This document shows, in pieces, positions 25,459 to 35,863 of a stretch of 64,000 bases of DNA. The notes under the pieces are model-generated. The model did not search any database. It was given only the letters and a program-made list of their open reading frames with translations, and was not told the origin of the DNA. Both the position numbers and the translations under genes were made by a program. Source of the DNA: Silene conica (taxonomy: Eukaryota > Streptophyta > Magnoliopsida > Caryophyllales > Caryophyllaceae); assembly GCA_029255685.2 (NCBI GenBank), contig CM055311.2, positions 1,784,269-1,848,268 of the forward strand. Reading direction: 5' to 3'. Each line of letters begins with the position of its first letter. Positions within the stretch are counted from its first letter, which is position 1.

Positions 25459-25478
<20 letters not shown>
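24302..25478. mobile_element. TA-microsatellite-flanked non-autonomous element
   Basis: A 1.18-kb segment sits between two TA runs inside copia A leader sequence. The ends are imperfectly inverted: GGATCAAGTGAGTACACC at the left resembles the complement of the right end, which reads GGTTCCGGTGAGTCAG on the minus strand. A (CT)n tract (25460-25478) precedes the right TA run. The arrangement recalls TA-targeting elements such as rice Micron. It carries a GATA zinc-finger exon. It could instead be a Helitron or MULE derivative. Confidence 0.55.
24651..24872 (-). pseudogene. Captured exon of a class-B GATA transcription factor
   Basis: The minus strand has TLCNACGIKFHKKRRA, the C-terminal half of a plant GATA zinc finger (second CxxC, then basic tail). 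An Asn-rich stretch follows, then GIPLKIKVM, which matches the conserved tail of GATA15/16-like proteins. A splice-acceptor-like TGTGTCAG ends at 24873, and the exon starts exactly where the conserved GPK/S-LCNACG intron lies in that family. The other half (CxxC...TPLWRGGP) was not found nearby, so DNA binding is not expected. It ends with a stop at 24651. Confidence 0.75.

Positions 25479-25523
<45 letters not shown>
25479..25523. repeat. (AT)n microsatellite, right flank of a small element
   Basis: About 45 bp of AT repeat following a (CT)n tract; pairs with the run at 24227-24301. Confidence 0.95.
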
Positions 25524-25531
<8 letters not shown>

Positions 25532-25995
25532 GATTAACAATATATATTAATTAAACGAAATGAAATAAAATAAACTATTTAATTAAAATGCATAACATAA
25601 AATAAATTGCAAGTATAATTATCCTATTAAAGAAAATAAAAGGATAACTAAAACAAAAAATATAAATTATTATGGAAAATTAACAAAATAATAATTTTTA
25701 AACCTAAAAGTGTCTGTAAATCAATGAAGAAGATCGAAATTGGCCTAAAAACGCAGAACCTTCTATGCAGCCTTGTTTAGAATGTCGTTTACACTTGACA
25801 AACACTACCGAAACGTTAAAATCCGACATTTCAACTACTGAACAGTAATTTTTCGCGCGATTCGATATTTACTCGTTTAATCATATTAAACTTGTAACAC
25901 TAACAACCATAATTTACAGCGCACAAAAGGACTATAACGATTTAACCATTAAATCATTAAGAAAATGGAATTATAAAACAAAATCTAAAATTGTT

Positions 25996-27159
25996 CCTGA
26001 CATGTATAACCTCATGATCGATAAAATTCAAAGATCTCTTCAAGGTTGGACCGGAAACCTCCTCTCATATGCAGGTAAACTCCAGCTCATTAATTCTGTT
26101 ATTTTTGGGTTGGAAAACTACTGGTGTTATGTGCTTTTGCTTCCACAATATGTTATTAACCATGTCAACAAGCTTTGCAAAGACTTTTTCTGGAACAATG
26201 ATAGTGGGAAAAGAAAAATGGTCTTTAAGAGTTGGGATTCAATTTGCACTCCTTGGGATGAGGGAGGCTTCAACGTGAAGGAACTTCTTAATTGGAACAA
26301 AGCTCTTCTTTGCAAATGGGCTTAGAATATGACACAACCTGGTGAGGGAATATGGAGCACTTGGTCTCGCGCCTACAACCTTAACAACCTCCAAATTTGG
26401 GATGCCAAATGCCTTCCCCATCATGCCGAGAGTTGAAGAGGGATTGTTCGTACTAAAGACTCGCTTCTTATGCTCGCTGGTGACCCACACAATGCCCAAA
26501 GGCTGCTGGACTCTTGCGTAAATCAGGGAATTTTCTCGTTAAGCAAGGCTTACCACCTCTTCAGAACACAAAAATAGAGTTCTAGGATGGACACTACCGC
26601 TGCACACTGCCCATATTATCCCGAAGCACCGGGTTATTACGACCTTAGCAGTCCAAAGGAAGCTCCCCACTATAGACCTGATTAGCCGTAGAAGCCTGCT
26701 CCTTGTGAACCGCTGCAGCCTGTGTAAACAGGCTGCCGAGTCTCATCGTCATCTCTTTTTCAGCTGTATTTTCTCGCAGGCTGTCAAACACCAGGTACTC
26801 ACTTGGGCACAACTACCGGGAACCCCAACTGACTCGAAGTTGCTGGAAACGCAGGGTTGCAGCTTGTTGCGTGGCTGCTTTGGTTTATTGAGTTTGGGAA
26901 GCACGAAACAAGAGTATATTTGGGGGCTGTACTACTAATTCGGAACAAGTTGCCAAGGATGTGAGATTTGCAATTCGTACCAAGCTTAGTTCATGTAACG
27001 ACCCATGTATTCGTAGATGGTTAGTTGATACGCTCTAATTTGTAGAGCTTTTTGTAGTCTAAATATCTTTCTTTTGGTTTTTTCCTTGTAAGACACCATC
27101 TTATTTCTATTCCCTTTATGGACGAATACAAGTAAGAATAACCTTCTTACAAAAAAAAA
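25996..27159 (+). mobile_element. 5'-truncated LINE (L1-type), first copy
   Basis: Only the 3' end of a plant LINE ORF2 is present: RT C-terminal region (LQGWTGNLLSYAGKLQLINSV, 26002-26325), then the zf-RVT cysteine module (CSLCKQAAESHRHLFFSC, about 26715-26770), with several stops and frameshifts. It ends in a poly(A) run (about 27150-27162). A 15-bp target duplication AAATCTAAAATTGTT flanks it at 25981-25995 and 27160-27174. It is inserted in copia A leader. Confidence 0.9.
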
Positions 27160-27434
27160 AAATCTAAAATTGTTTGAACCAGATCTAGAAAACCATTTTC
27201 TAATCTAAATACACATGAATCATACTAAATGAACAATATGCAAAAAACTCACATGTATATAATCATTGATTGATTAATACACATATACAAAACATATTGA
27301 TATTTTAATTTCAAATATCAAGTAGAAAAAATATTTTTCTAGCCCGATTTCACATACGACTCATTTAATTGAATGATACGTGAAATTATACAAGTAGTCA
27401 ATCATCATATTGATTAATACATATATGCAATATT

Positions 27435-27447
27435 GTCTCTGCTACCA
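27435..27447 (-). promoter_or_regulatory. Copia A primer-binding site
   Basis: The minus strand reads TGGTAGCAGAGAC two bases inside the LTR. It resembles the initiator-Met site TGGTATCAGAGC with two changes. Confidence 0.65.
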
Positions 27448-27449
27448 AT

Positions 27450-28812
27450 TGAAGTAAAAAGATCTAATAAGGCGGAATAAACAAATTACTTTGTTTCTTA
27501 TAAGAAAATAAAGATCGTAATATTGTAAAAGTATGAATCAAGAATACCTTGTAAATTAGGCTTACAGTTGACAGTAACTTCTTTGGGAATACTACTGACT
27601 ATTCTATCCAGAAAACTTACACCCTGTTGAGGCCAGGCATCACAAATCCAAACTGGCCTATTATGGTCTGGAATAGATGGACAACTAGGAAGCATTCATT
27701 TGTGAATTGGTTGTATCACCATAATGCATTGAGCACAAGAGATTAACTCCTGAGATATGGGATAGCAGATACTGATACTTGCTGTCTGTGTGGGGCTGCA
27801 CCAGAGCTGAGTTCCCACCTGTTCTTCCAATGCCCATATAGTACTAAAGTACTGGAGTAGATAAAACAGTGGCTCAGAATGAACATACCAACTGATAATG
27901 TGACAGATTGGAGGCTAAGAAGAAGAGGATCGAAAATGAATAGAGGGGTGATCAACAGCATCCTAAATGCTTTAATTTACCACATGTAGAATCAAAGGAA
28001 TAAAGCAAGGGTTGAATTCAAGATCCTTAGACCAAGTAGGGTGTTTAATACTATTAAAGATGAGATGTTGAGTAAAATTAAAATCCGTTGTAATGACCAG
28101 AACCATTGTAGAGACAAGGTCTGGCTAGATAGCTTGATGATGTAATCTTATCTGTGTAAGGAAGGTTTCTACCTTCAAAGTTGGTTACTTAATAATATTT
28201 TTTACCTTTACCAAAAAAAAAAAATTGTACAAGTACAATTTTTATTGTGGCTCTGTCTTGAGATAGAACCCTATATCGACAGTCCACGTAGTGATGATTG
28301 AGAATAGATGTTAGTCTAATACCCTTTTGTGTGAGATTTCTTGTGGTGTTTTGTTAAAAGAGAAAAGAAAGAAAACACCTTTTTCTTCTTTTCAGTTTAA
28401 CGTTTTATCAGTCAGGAAGAATAAGGTGATCTAATATACACCTTGTATCCCATTCAACCAGATAAGGAAAGGGATCTCATCATTTCCTCAATTAAGGCAA
28501 GCAAATAATATATTCCAAATCATTCTTATTTGTTTCCTTCATAACCATATTCATATAATATCATACCATATGATGTTATAATTATACTACTAATTATATA
28601 TCAAATATAATAATTAGTTAGTCCACATTAATATCTCGACACATCTCAATTATCACTAACTTGTGTGACCCAATAGGATCAGTTTAATATAGTAGTAAAT
28701 TAACATATTAATTTACAGATCATAATTGGTCTCTAGCAAGGTATTACAATCACCTAAATTTAACTGACAGTTTATCACAATAAATTGTGTAATTGTTCGG
28801 ACATTCCCAACA
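27450..28812 (-). repeat. Copia A 5' LTR, split by a LINE
   Basis: On the minus strand it runs from TGTTGGGAATG (28812) to ACTTCA (27450). Its outer 110 bp match window positions 1-110. After removing the LINE at 27535-28223 the LTR is about 660 bp. Confidence 0.8.
27535..28223 (+). mobile_element. 5'-truncated LINE, second copy
   Basis: Plus-strand remnants of a LINE ORF2 end: WNRWTTRKHSFVNWLYHHNA, then the zf-RVT module CCLCGAAPELSSHLFFQCPY (about 27780-27840) and a basic tail, ending in poly(A) at 28213-28223. The probable target duplication is ATTGTAAAAGTAT (27522-27534) against ATTGTACAAGTAC (28224-28236), 11 of 13 matching, so the insertion is old. It lies inside the copia A LTR. Confidence 0.8.
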
Positions 28813-28984
28813 ATTTTCTCTTTTGGGATGATATGGGGGGCAAATAAAACTCAATGACATGTGAGGTAGTGTGTTTTGTGTGGTCCAAATTTACTTTCTT
28901 ATTTCTTATAGGAAAGGCCAAGAAAATATAGAATAAGGAGTATAAAATAAGAGAGAGTATGTATTGAATTTTTTTCTTAAATGG
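28813..28984. other. Flank of copia A, nothing recognised
   Basis: AT-rich sequence outside the copia A LTR. The other TSD copy would lie left of the window, so the 5 bases after 28812 (ATTTT) cannot be tested. Confidence 0.6.
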
Positions 28985-30280
28985 AATTTAAATCCTAAAT
29001 ATTTACAAAAATGATGTTATTTGCAAAGTATTTGTTTTAATAAAATTGAACTTCTCGCTGTGGACGGCGAGAAATGACCTTGCCTAGCTCCTGAACATGC
29101 TTCATTTGTTATCTTCGTTCTCCTTAATTCAACCACCAAACCATGAACTATCACCACCATTCTCTTCCTTTAACCTCCCTTATCAAATACATACATTTGT
29201 TTATGTGATTAGCTTAATAGTTTTTAATGTAAATAACCCGCAAAATCGCCGCTCCCAAAATTATTTTTGCGTTTTCGATTTCGCAACTGGTTGGATATGT
29301 CTCGTTAATAGCTCACCTTCTCCTTTTCTTATGTCAATTGTGTTTGTTTCCTAAAACTGAACATATGAATAGCACAAGAAATTTACGATGAATCGGGGCT
29401 GTTAATCGTGCACCGGAAGTGCTTCTGACTCTTGAGTTCATCTAAAACCATTCAAGAAGAGAGTACAACCCTTTGTATCGAGAAAGTCATGCATAAGAAT
29501 AATTTTCCTTGCTACTCCCATCATCATAACTTCTTATGTTTATTAATTATTAACAAGACCACCTAAAATAATACCTCAAATAAAAAAGGTAACCAGCTCA
29601 CATTCATATGAGGCACCTAGCGAAACTGAAAATGCGGAAATAATTTTGTGAACGGCGATTTTACGGGCTATTTAATTTGTAAACTTTTAAGTTAATCACT
29701 CAAATAAAGGGACGTATCTGATAAGAGCAACTCCAATGGAAAACTAGAACCCTTTGTAGCTTGAATTTGCACCTCAGCATTTTAAACAACTTTGCTTTCT
29801 GGCTACAAAATCGTCCGCGAACTACAATACCTTGTAGCTCGTATTGGTCCCACAAGTCAAATTAATATTTCAACATTAATTTTTATTCAATAATTACATT
29901 TATAACATAAAGTCTAGCTATATGCTTGGGAAAGTATGTACTACTTTCAAGCATACTCTATTTTCTAATCCCCAATGGTAAGATAGTAGCTAGATAATTT
30001 AAATTAATTGCAAGCAGGTCCTTAAATTACACCACTGGAGTTGCTCTAAGGGAAGTGATCGAGGGAGAGAATGGCGGTAGTAGTTTGTGGTTTGGTGATC
30101 AGAATAAGGAGAACGAAGACGACAAATAAAGCATGTTCGGTGCAAAGGCAATGACACTTCTCGCTGTCTCATATAGTGAGAGATCCAATTTATTTAAAAA
30201 AATCGTACTTTGTAATGATGTAGACTCATTTCTTGTAAATACTTTAAAAAAACACATTTTTATAAATATTTTAGATTTAA
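28985..30280. mobile_element. Foldback element with long inverted arms
   Basis: The left arm (about 28985-29330) is an inverted copy, about 75-80% identical by eye, of the right arm (about 29600-30280, excluding the MITE). Examples are TTCGTTCTCCTTAATTCAAC (29120) against the complement of the segment near 30105, and AATCGCCGCTC (29250) against the complement near 29660. It is probably a Mutator-like or foldback non-autonomous element. The small frames inside look non-coding. Confidence 0.7.
29725..30046. mobile_element. Tourist-like (PIF/Harbinger) MITE, 322 bp
   Basis: Terminal inverted repeats GAGCAACTCCAATGG and CCACTGGAGTTGCTC (one mismatch) are flanked by TAA at 29722-29724 and 30047-30049, the 3-bp duplication typical of Harbinger MITEs. 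It is inserted in the right arm of the foldback. Confidence 0.85.
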
Positions 30281-30295
30281 ACATGTTATGCGGAA

Positions 30296-31243
30296 GTGTG
30301 AATATCCTATGTTAAGCCTCTGCTACGTCGATGAACATTGTCCATAATAGTACAATATTGTCCGCTTTAGGTCAATCCCCTCACGGATTTACCCTTGCTC
30401 TCCTTCCCAAAAGGTTACGTACTATTATATTTTGTAGACATTTATAAAGATAATCTTCCATTTTTATTCTACCGATATGGATATGGGTTTGCACAGTAAC
30501 AATCCTCCTCTCAAACTAAGGATCAACGTCTTACTCGGACCTTGACCACCATGGAAAACTCCAACACTATACAGCCTCAACTTTTTAGCAGACACCATAA
30601 ACATCATCAAAGCTTGATAACCTTCATTTAGCCAACACACCATGCTACCACGAGCCATGTCTTGCACCACATGTCACCGCCTAGTCAAGTGACTTCCCCA
30701 CATGCTTCTGAACTGTAATTTTCTACACATGCATATCGAACATCCTTTGCAGCCAATATACTTTGGATCGGGTTTGCCAATTCAGAAGTCTTGGAACATA
30801 AACGGACTCTGGCATCCAATTTGGGAAGGACCTACCAGACATATGACACCCAACCTGTTAAGGATCTCACCTAATAAACGGTTTTAGTACGCAAATGGTA
30901 TTTGTCCCACAAAACATGTGACGCCTTTCATCCATTTAGCCCTAGACTAGGATTTCTCAAAGACTCACCCTGAGTTAGGAGTTCTATGTCGTACAATGTA
31001 GGTCACCTTCAAGTCTTGACTCCATGCTTCTTCTAGTGTCTAGCCCAAGTCGAGTTTGAGCTATTATATCACTTGTTGTGTGGAATCCTGAATATCTTGT
31101 GTTGAACCTCTGTTGCGTCAATGTCCTTATTTATAATAGTACGAAATCATCCGCTTTAGGTCAAACCCTCACAAATTCCCTCTTAAACTCTTTCCCAAAA
31201 ATCTCATACTATAATAGTATAATATTTTGTAGACAATTATAAA
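30296..31243. mobile_element. TRIM-like element: direct repeats around a short core
   Basis: About 155-165 bp at 30296-30448 are repeated directly at about 31078-31243. Shared blocks include TCCGCTTTAGGTCAA, a CCCTCAC run and ATATTTTGTAGACA. The core of about 630 bp encodes nothing recognised. Small LTR-like direct repeats around a non-coding core suggest a terminal-repeat retrotransposon in miniature. No primer site was confirmed, so a simple segmental duplication is possible. Confidence 0.5.
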
Positions 31244-31244
31244 T

Positions 31245-31441
31245 CACAAATTCTCATTTGTGACGGATATATCCGTCGCGAGTTTGCGACGGGTCAAATA
31301 TTATCCATGTGGGATAGATAAGACAAAAAGAAAGTGTTTAGGAAATACCAATCTATTTTATTTATTTTATCTATTACATGAATAGCAGTTGATCCGTCAT
31401 AAAACTTGTGACGGATATATCTGTCAGAAAGAGACTTATTG
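31245..31441 (-). mobile_element. Mutator-type MITE, copy 1 of 3
   Basis: 197 bp flanked by a perfect 9-bp duplication ATTATAAAT (31236-31244 and 31442-31450). Inverted ends of about 32 bp include GACGGATATATCCGTC on the left and GACGGATATATCTGTC on the right. It is the same family as 34955-35150 and 35658-35853, in opposite orientation. Confidence 0.85.
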
Positions 31442-31450
31442 ATTATAAAT

Positions 31451-32038
31451 ATGATCTTACATCGTAAAATATTCACAAATTATCTCTATTGTTAGATTAG
31501 TTGGAGTTTTGGCCTATACTACAGCAGCACTACAAGTGCACAAACATGGGGTCCATGGTCCCAACTTCCAACTTTATCCATAGAGCGCTCATACAGTGTC
31601 ACTAGTCAGTACACATTTTTGTGTTTTGTGAAAGTCTCGAACCTTCTTCAATATAAAAGTGTGAACTCATTTGATGATTCATGATCTATAACAAAATTAT
31701 TCTGCTTAATTACATGTGCAAAGATTAGGCCAAACTCATCTCAATATATGCCTCTTTCATTAGTCCATTGCTTCTCATCATGCCACCTTTCCCTACTTTT
31801 TTGGGACAACTTTTAGTACCCTTGTCGTCTGTTTGTATTAAAAAATATAGTCCAGTTCTTTTAAAAAGGATAATTGAGTTGAATTGGCGTTTTCAATTTA
31901 GATATGAGACTGGTTAAAATGTTTACAAATTTCCATTTGTGATATGTTAGATAGGTTAGATCGTTACAAATTTGTGACGTAAGACAAAGTTGCAAGCAAA
32001 CGTAAGGTAAGTAAGAGAGGTTTGTAAGAGATTATAGG
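31451..32038. other. Intergenic, nothing recognised
   Basis: AT-rich, no frame with a recognisable product. A weak relic resembling the MITE ends (ATTTGTGA...CGTTACAAATTTGTGACG) is visible at about 31930-31980. Confidence 0.6.
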
Positions 32039-32046
32039 CTTATAAC

Positions 32047-32799
32047 TAAGGATGTCAATGGGCCGGGTCGGGGCGGGTCTCGCCCCGCACCCGCCCCACG
32101 TGGGGCGGGTGTGGGTAATGATTTGGTGGGTCGTGGGGCGGGGATGGGTTTCAAACGCATCATTCGTCGCGGGTCGCGGGACGGGTGCGGGTATCACATA
32201 CGACCCGCCCCACACCCACCCCGCCCCACAACACCCACCCCGCTCGCCCCGCCCCACATGTCTCCGCCCCGCTTATACCCACCTAATAAATAATAATATC
32301 TAATAGTAATATATATAGATAAAAAAAAAATATAACTTAAAAGATTAAAAAAAACTTTTAAGAAATAAGTAACCCCTACCCAATAATCCAATAAGGCTCA
32401 AACAAGTAAGTAATCCCTACCCAATATGCAATAGTCCAATAAGGCAATAATCACTAGTTCACTACTCAATATTCCATATTTGGGCTGCTGTTTGTACATG
32501 TGTTTCGTGCTATATTTGTATGTAAAACCGTTTCATGGCTCAACGGACTCTACTTAATTGAATGTTAAGGCATTTTGCGAAAACTTATTTGTATAAGTAG
32601 TATGACTAGTATATTTTAGATTCACGATTTACATTTTTTGAGGAGCTAGGCGGGACAACGGGTCCCTGCGGGACGGGAACGGTTTTGAAAGGTTCAACCC
32701 GTCGCGGGTCGCGGGGCGGGTGCGGGTGCGTATTTATAGTTCGCGGTACGGGCGCGGGTTGACCCCCTCCACACCCGCCCCGCCCCATTGACATCCCTA
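32047..32799. mobile_element. hAT-type non-autonomous element, 753 bp
   Basis: Ends TAAGGATGTCAATGGG and CCCATTGACATCCCTA are inverted repeats, flanked by the 8-bp duplication CTTATAAC (32039-32046 and 32800-32807). Both subterminal regions are very GC-rich with strand-complementary GGGGCGGG/CCCGCCCC runs (32060-32280, 32650-32790) around an AT-rich middle. The ORFs in the GC-rich parts are low-complexity artefacts. No transposase is present. Confidence 0.88.
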
Positions 32800-33097
32800 C
32801 TTATAACTGGCACAAATAACTAAAAACTTATACTCATATGTGCTTGGGACTTAGTTGAGACTTTGGAAACTGAAGAGAATTATGGAGGACAAACAACAAC
32901 GCATTCTTAAAATATCAAATACTCTCTCTTTTTCGATCAATAATTAGTCTTTTCATTTATAGGTGTATCAGTCAATTAATATGCGCTCAGGTGTAGGTGA
33001 CATATTTGTTGTCCAATATTTTTATTAAAATGCTTTCTCTCATACTTTCTTGGTTTGTGTGTCAAATTCAAACGATTACTAATGAGTGGGACGAAGT

Positions 33098-34880
33098 GTA
33101 ATACCCGGATATTTGGAGACGGATAAAGGAATTTTGGGATGCATGGGAGAACCCTTAGGATCGACGAGAGGCTACTCGTGAGTGAGATATAGCAGAGCAA
33201 TGAACTGAGTAGAATCTATACTTGACCTAGTGAATATGTAGTGGACCAAGTAGGCGCCACTTGGCCGAGTACATGACATACTCGATTGAGTGGGTGACAC
33301 ACGGCCGACTGGACTCCCCACTCGACCGAGTACAAGTCGTTAGAGGGTGATATAATCTATTTCGGGATTACTTTTCCACCTAACCCTAATTTATTTTCAC
33401 ATTTCTCAATTCAACTTTCAAACACTATTCTTTCTCTTTAAATTTTTAATTTCCCTAGACCTCTCACATGGTGTTTGAACTTGAATTTGAAGATGTTTTC
33501 TTTCCTCCACCTTATTCCCGATCTACTTCTTGTAAGTTAGAATCTCACATCTTTTTATTTCTTATTTCAAATCCTAACTTTTGGGGTTTTTGTTATGGGT
33601 AATTAATTAGTAATTATTATGAGTAATATGGGTAATTAGTGAGTATTAATAAAGTTTTACAAAGTAAAAGTATTAAGGATTTGTTGTGATAGTTATTATA
33701 TAATTTAGAGTAAATTAATAAACACTACCAACTTTAGTCCTCTTTTTCATAATCAATACCAACATAATTAATAATTAGTAATCAGTACCAAGATATTAAT
33801 TTTTTTCTACGTTAGATACCAAGTGGTCGTTTTACTCTAGTTTTTTCTTACTTTAAAAGGTGCATTTATCTAAGAGAATAATTTTGGAGCTGAGTGTCTA
33901 GAGATTTGTACTTGAATAATGTTTTTTTGGACCTCTTCGAGTAGGTTAGTATATGATTTTTACGTGACTTGGTACCTATCTTAGAAAAAAGTTAATATTG
34001 TGGTAGTGATTACTAATTATCAATTATGTTGGTACTGATTATGAAAAGGGGTCCTTATATTGGTATTGTTTATAAATTAACTCTATAATTTATGTAGGAT
34101 AAGATAGTTTTACGAGACCGAATCGTGCTTATCTAGGATGTTTATGGAGTACGCTAAACGATAGATTTATCCTACTTAATTTCAATAATATGAATGCTTC
34201 TTTGTGTGTTCAAGTATCGTGTCTTAATTTCAATAATGCTCATGTAATGTGGTTGGGTGACCCTCTTACGCTTGGGTCGTCTCATGGGGCTTCTCACCAA
34301 AATAGGGATGTGTACATTAATGACTTGAGGACGAATGGGCTCGTGTAGTATCATGACGCCTAACAAGTTCTAGTTAGTACCCGAAGTCAGTACCACGGGT
34401 GCCTCCCGAGTACTTATTTTACGGGTTGTGGTTCGGTTGTTTGATGAGCTGTGATACAGTGCCATCACCGGGTTGTGGGTACGTTCGGTGTGGTGATTTT
34501 TATAATTGCATCTCGTACATTCATTGTCACGTTGCGTGTTTATATACCGTATCGTGTCGTATTCATTTATATTATTGAAACTGGCGTGTATAAGTTGTAT
34601 GTACATTTTCACCTATTTCCGGTATAGCATGTGTTGATCCATACGATATATTTATGATTATATAGGGAGCAGTTTGAGTACAAGTTGCATTTGGCATCTA
34701 GCGGGAAACGGGGTGAGTCACGAGCTTTGTTAATCATCTAGCGGGGAAATATATTGCGTTGACCCAATGGTCAACCCGCTGTGAGTCAGGTATGTTTCGA
34801 GTTCGTGTTAAAAAATAGGGTTATTTACGAATTAAGTTATAGTCGATTTTGAGATGGGGTCAAATTTTAATAGGTGTAGT
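33098..34880 (+). repeat. Probable solo LTR of a Ty3/gypsy element
   Basis: It starts TGTAATACCCGG after GGGACGAAG and has the look of a gypsy LTR (repeated CGAGTAC/CGACCGAGT motifs at 33260-33330, CTCGTGTAGTATCATGACG near 34340). No internal region or partner LTR is seen in the window. The right end could not be fixed (a GTTGTACA at about 34890-34900 is a candidate). A MITE at 33708-34083 interrupts it. Confidence is low because the ends lack a confirmed duplication. Confidence 0.4.
33708..34083. mobile_element. Mutator-type MITE with long inverted repeats, 376 bp
   Basis: A perfect 9-bp duplication TATAATTTA lies at 33699-33707 and 34084-34092. The ends GAGTAAATTAATAAACA and TGTTTATAAATTAACTC begin inverted arms of about 100 bp with mismatches. 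A 9-bp duplication is the Mutator signature. Confidence 0.88.
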
Positions 34881-34954
34881 TAAACCTGTAAAGTTGTACA
34901 CCAAAGAGACAAAGAGTAAGTGCAAGAAAAAAGGCGGCAGTAACAAAAGTAAGG

Positions 34955-35150
34955 TAGTAAGTCTTGCTTGCGACGGGTCACCATTTGTGACGGGTATTTT
35001 GTGAGATAAAATGGATACAAAATGAGTTAGTAGAGAAAGGGGACCACATGAATAGTGTCGGAGAGAGAGAAAAAGTGGGTATTTTGTGAGAGAAAACGGT
35101 ATCCGTCACAAGGTTGCGACGGATAGTGCCGTTACAAATAAGAATTTGTG
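34955..35150 (+). mobile_element. Mutator-type MITE, copy 2 of 3
   Basis: 196 bp, starts TAGTAAGTCTTGCTTGCGAC and ends CAAATAAGAATTTGTG, with a perfect 9-bp duplication AAAGTAAGG (34946-34954, 35151-35159). Near-identical to 35658-35853. Confidence 0.9.
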
Positions 35151-35200
35151 AAAGTAAGGATAATACAAACTCTAAATCCTTATACTTTAAAAACAATAAT

Positions 35201-35609
35201 ATTTAGGGTTATTTCATGAGAATAATCCAACCTATACCACATCTTCTCATATTAATCCCTACTAACGATTAACTGAGAAAAATCCAACCTATAATCCCAA
35301 TTATCTTTCATTGAACTTTATCTATTTTTAAACTCTTATTATCGGTAACAAGCACGTCACCTTGACTTACTTTTTGTTTTTCTTTTTTCCTGTACAAAAA
35401 TTAAGTGAAGGTGACGTGCTAGCCTACCGATAATAAGAGTTTAAAAATAGTCAAAGTTCAATGAAAGATAAATGAGGTTATAGGTTGGATTTTTCTTAGA
35501 TAATCATTAGTATGGATTAATATGAGAAGATGGGACATAGGTTGGATTATTCCCATGAAATAACCCTAATATCATAGGTTGGATTATTCCCATGAAATAA
35601 CCCTAATAT
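35201..35609. mobile_element. Foldback MITE with a duplicated end
   Basis: The left arm from 35201 (TTAGGGTTATTTCATGAG) is the inverted copy of the right arm ending about 35570, with paired blocks such as ACTCTTATTATCGGTA (35332) against its complement near 35435. The loop lies at about 35375-35400. The terminal ~36 bp of the right arm (35537-35572) is repeated in tandem at 35574-35609. Confidence 0.8.
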
Positions 35610-35657
35610 TTATGGCCCTCCTATTGGCTTCTAAATTTTAGGAAATGATTTCCACTA

Positions 35658-35853
35658 TAGTAAGTCTTGCTTGCGACGGGTCACCATTTGTGACGGATAT
35701 TTTGTGAGATAAAATGGATAGATTATGAGTTAGTGGAGAAAGGGGACCACATGAATAGTGTTGGAGAAAGAAAAAAAGTGGGTATTTTGTGAGAGGAAAC
35801 GATATTTGTCGCAAGCTTGCGACGGATAGTGCCGTTACAAATAAGAATTTGTG
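35658..35853 (+). mobile_element. Mutator-type MITE, copy 3 of 3
   Basis: 196 bp with a perfect 9-bp duplication TTTCCACTA (35649-35657, 35854-35862). It differs from copy 2 at roughly a dozen positions by eye. Confidence 0.9.
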
Positions 35854-35863
35854 TTTCCACTAT

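Larger units (their letters stand above)
23334..27434 (-). other. Copia A long leader or leader intron, with insertions
   Basis: Between gag and the primer site lie about 1.6 kb of original AT-rich noncoding sequence (23334-24226, 25524-25980, 27175-27434), split by a TA-flanked element and a LINE. A motif ending GACGGAGCGCAGTCC is repeated at about 24060 and 24121. No protein is encoded in the residual leader. Confidence 0.6.

Noticed and set aside
27498-27695. Minus-strand frame of 65 aa with a possible exon-like end
   Set aside because: It overlaps the LINE coding sequence on the opposite strand and has no recognisable family.
31964-32391. Several Pro/Gly/His-rich ORFs
   Set aside because: They come from the CG-rich subterminal repeats of the hAT element, open in most frames at once.
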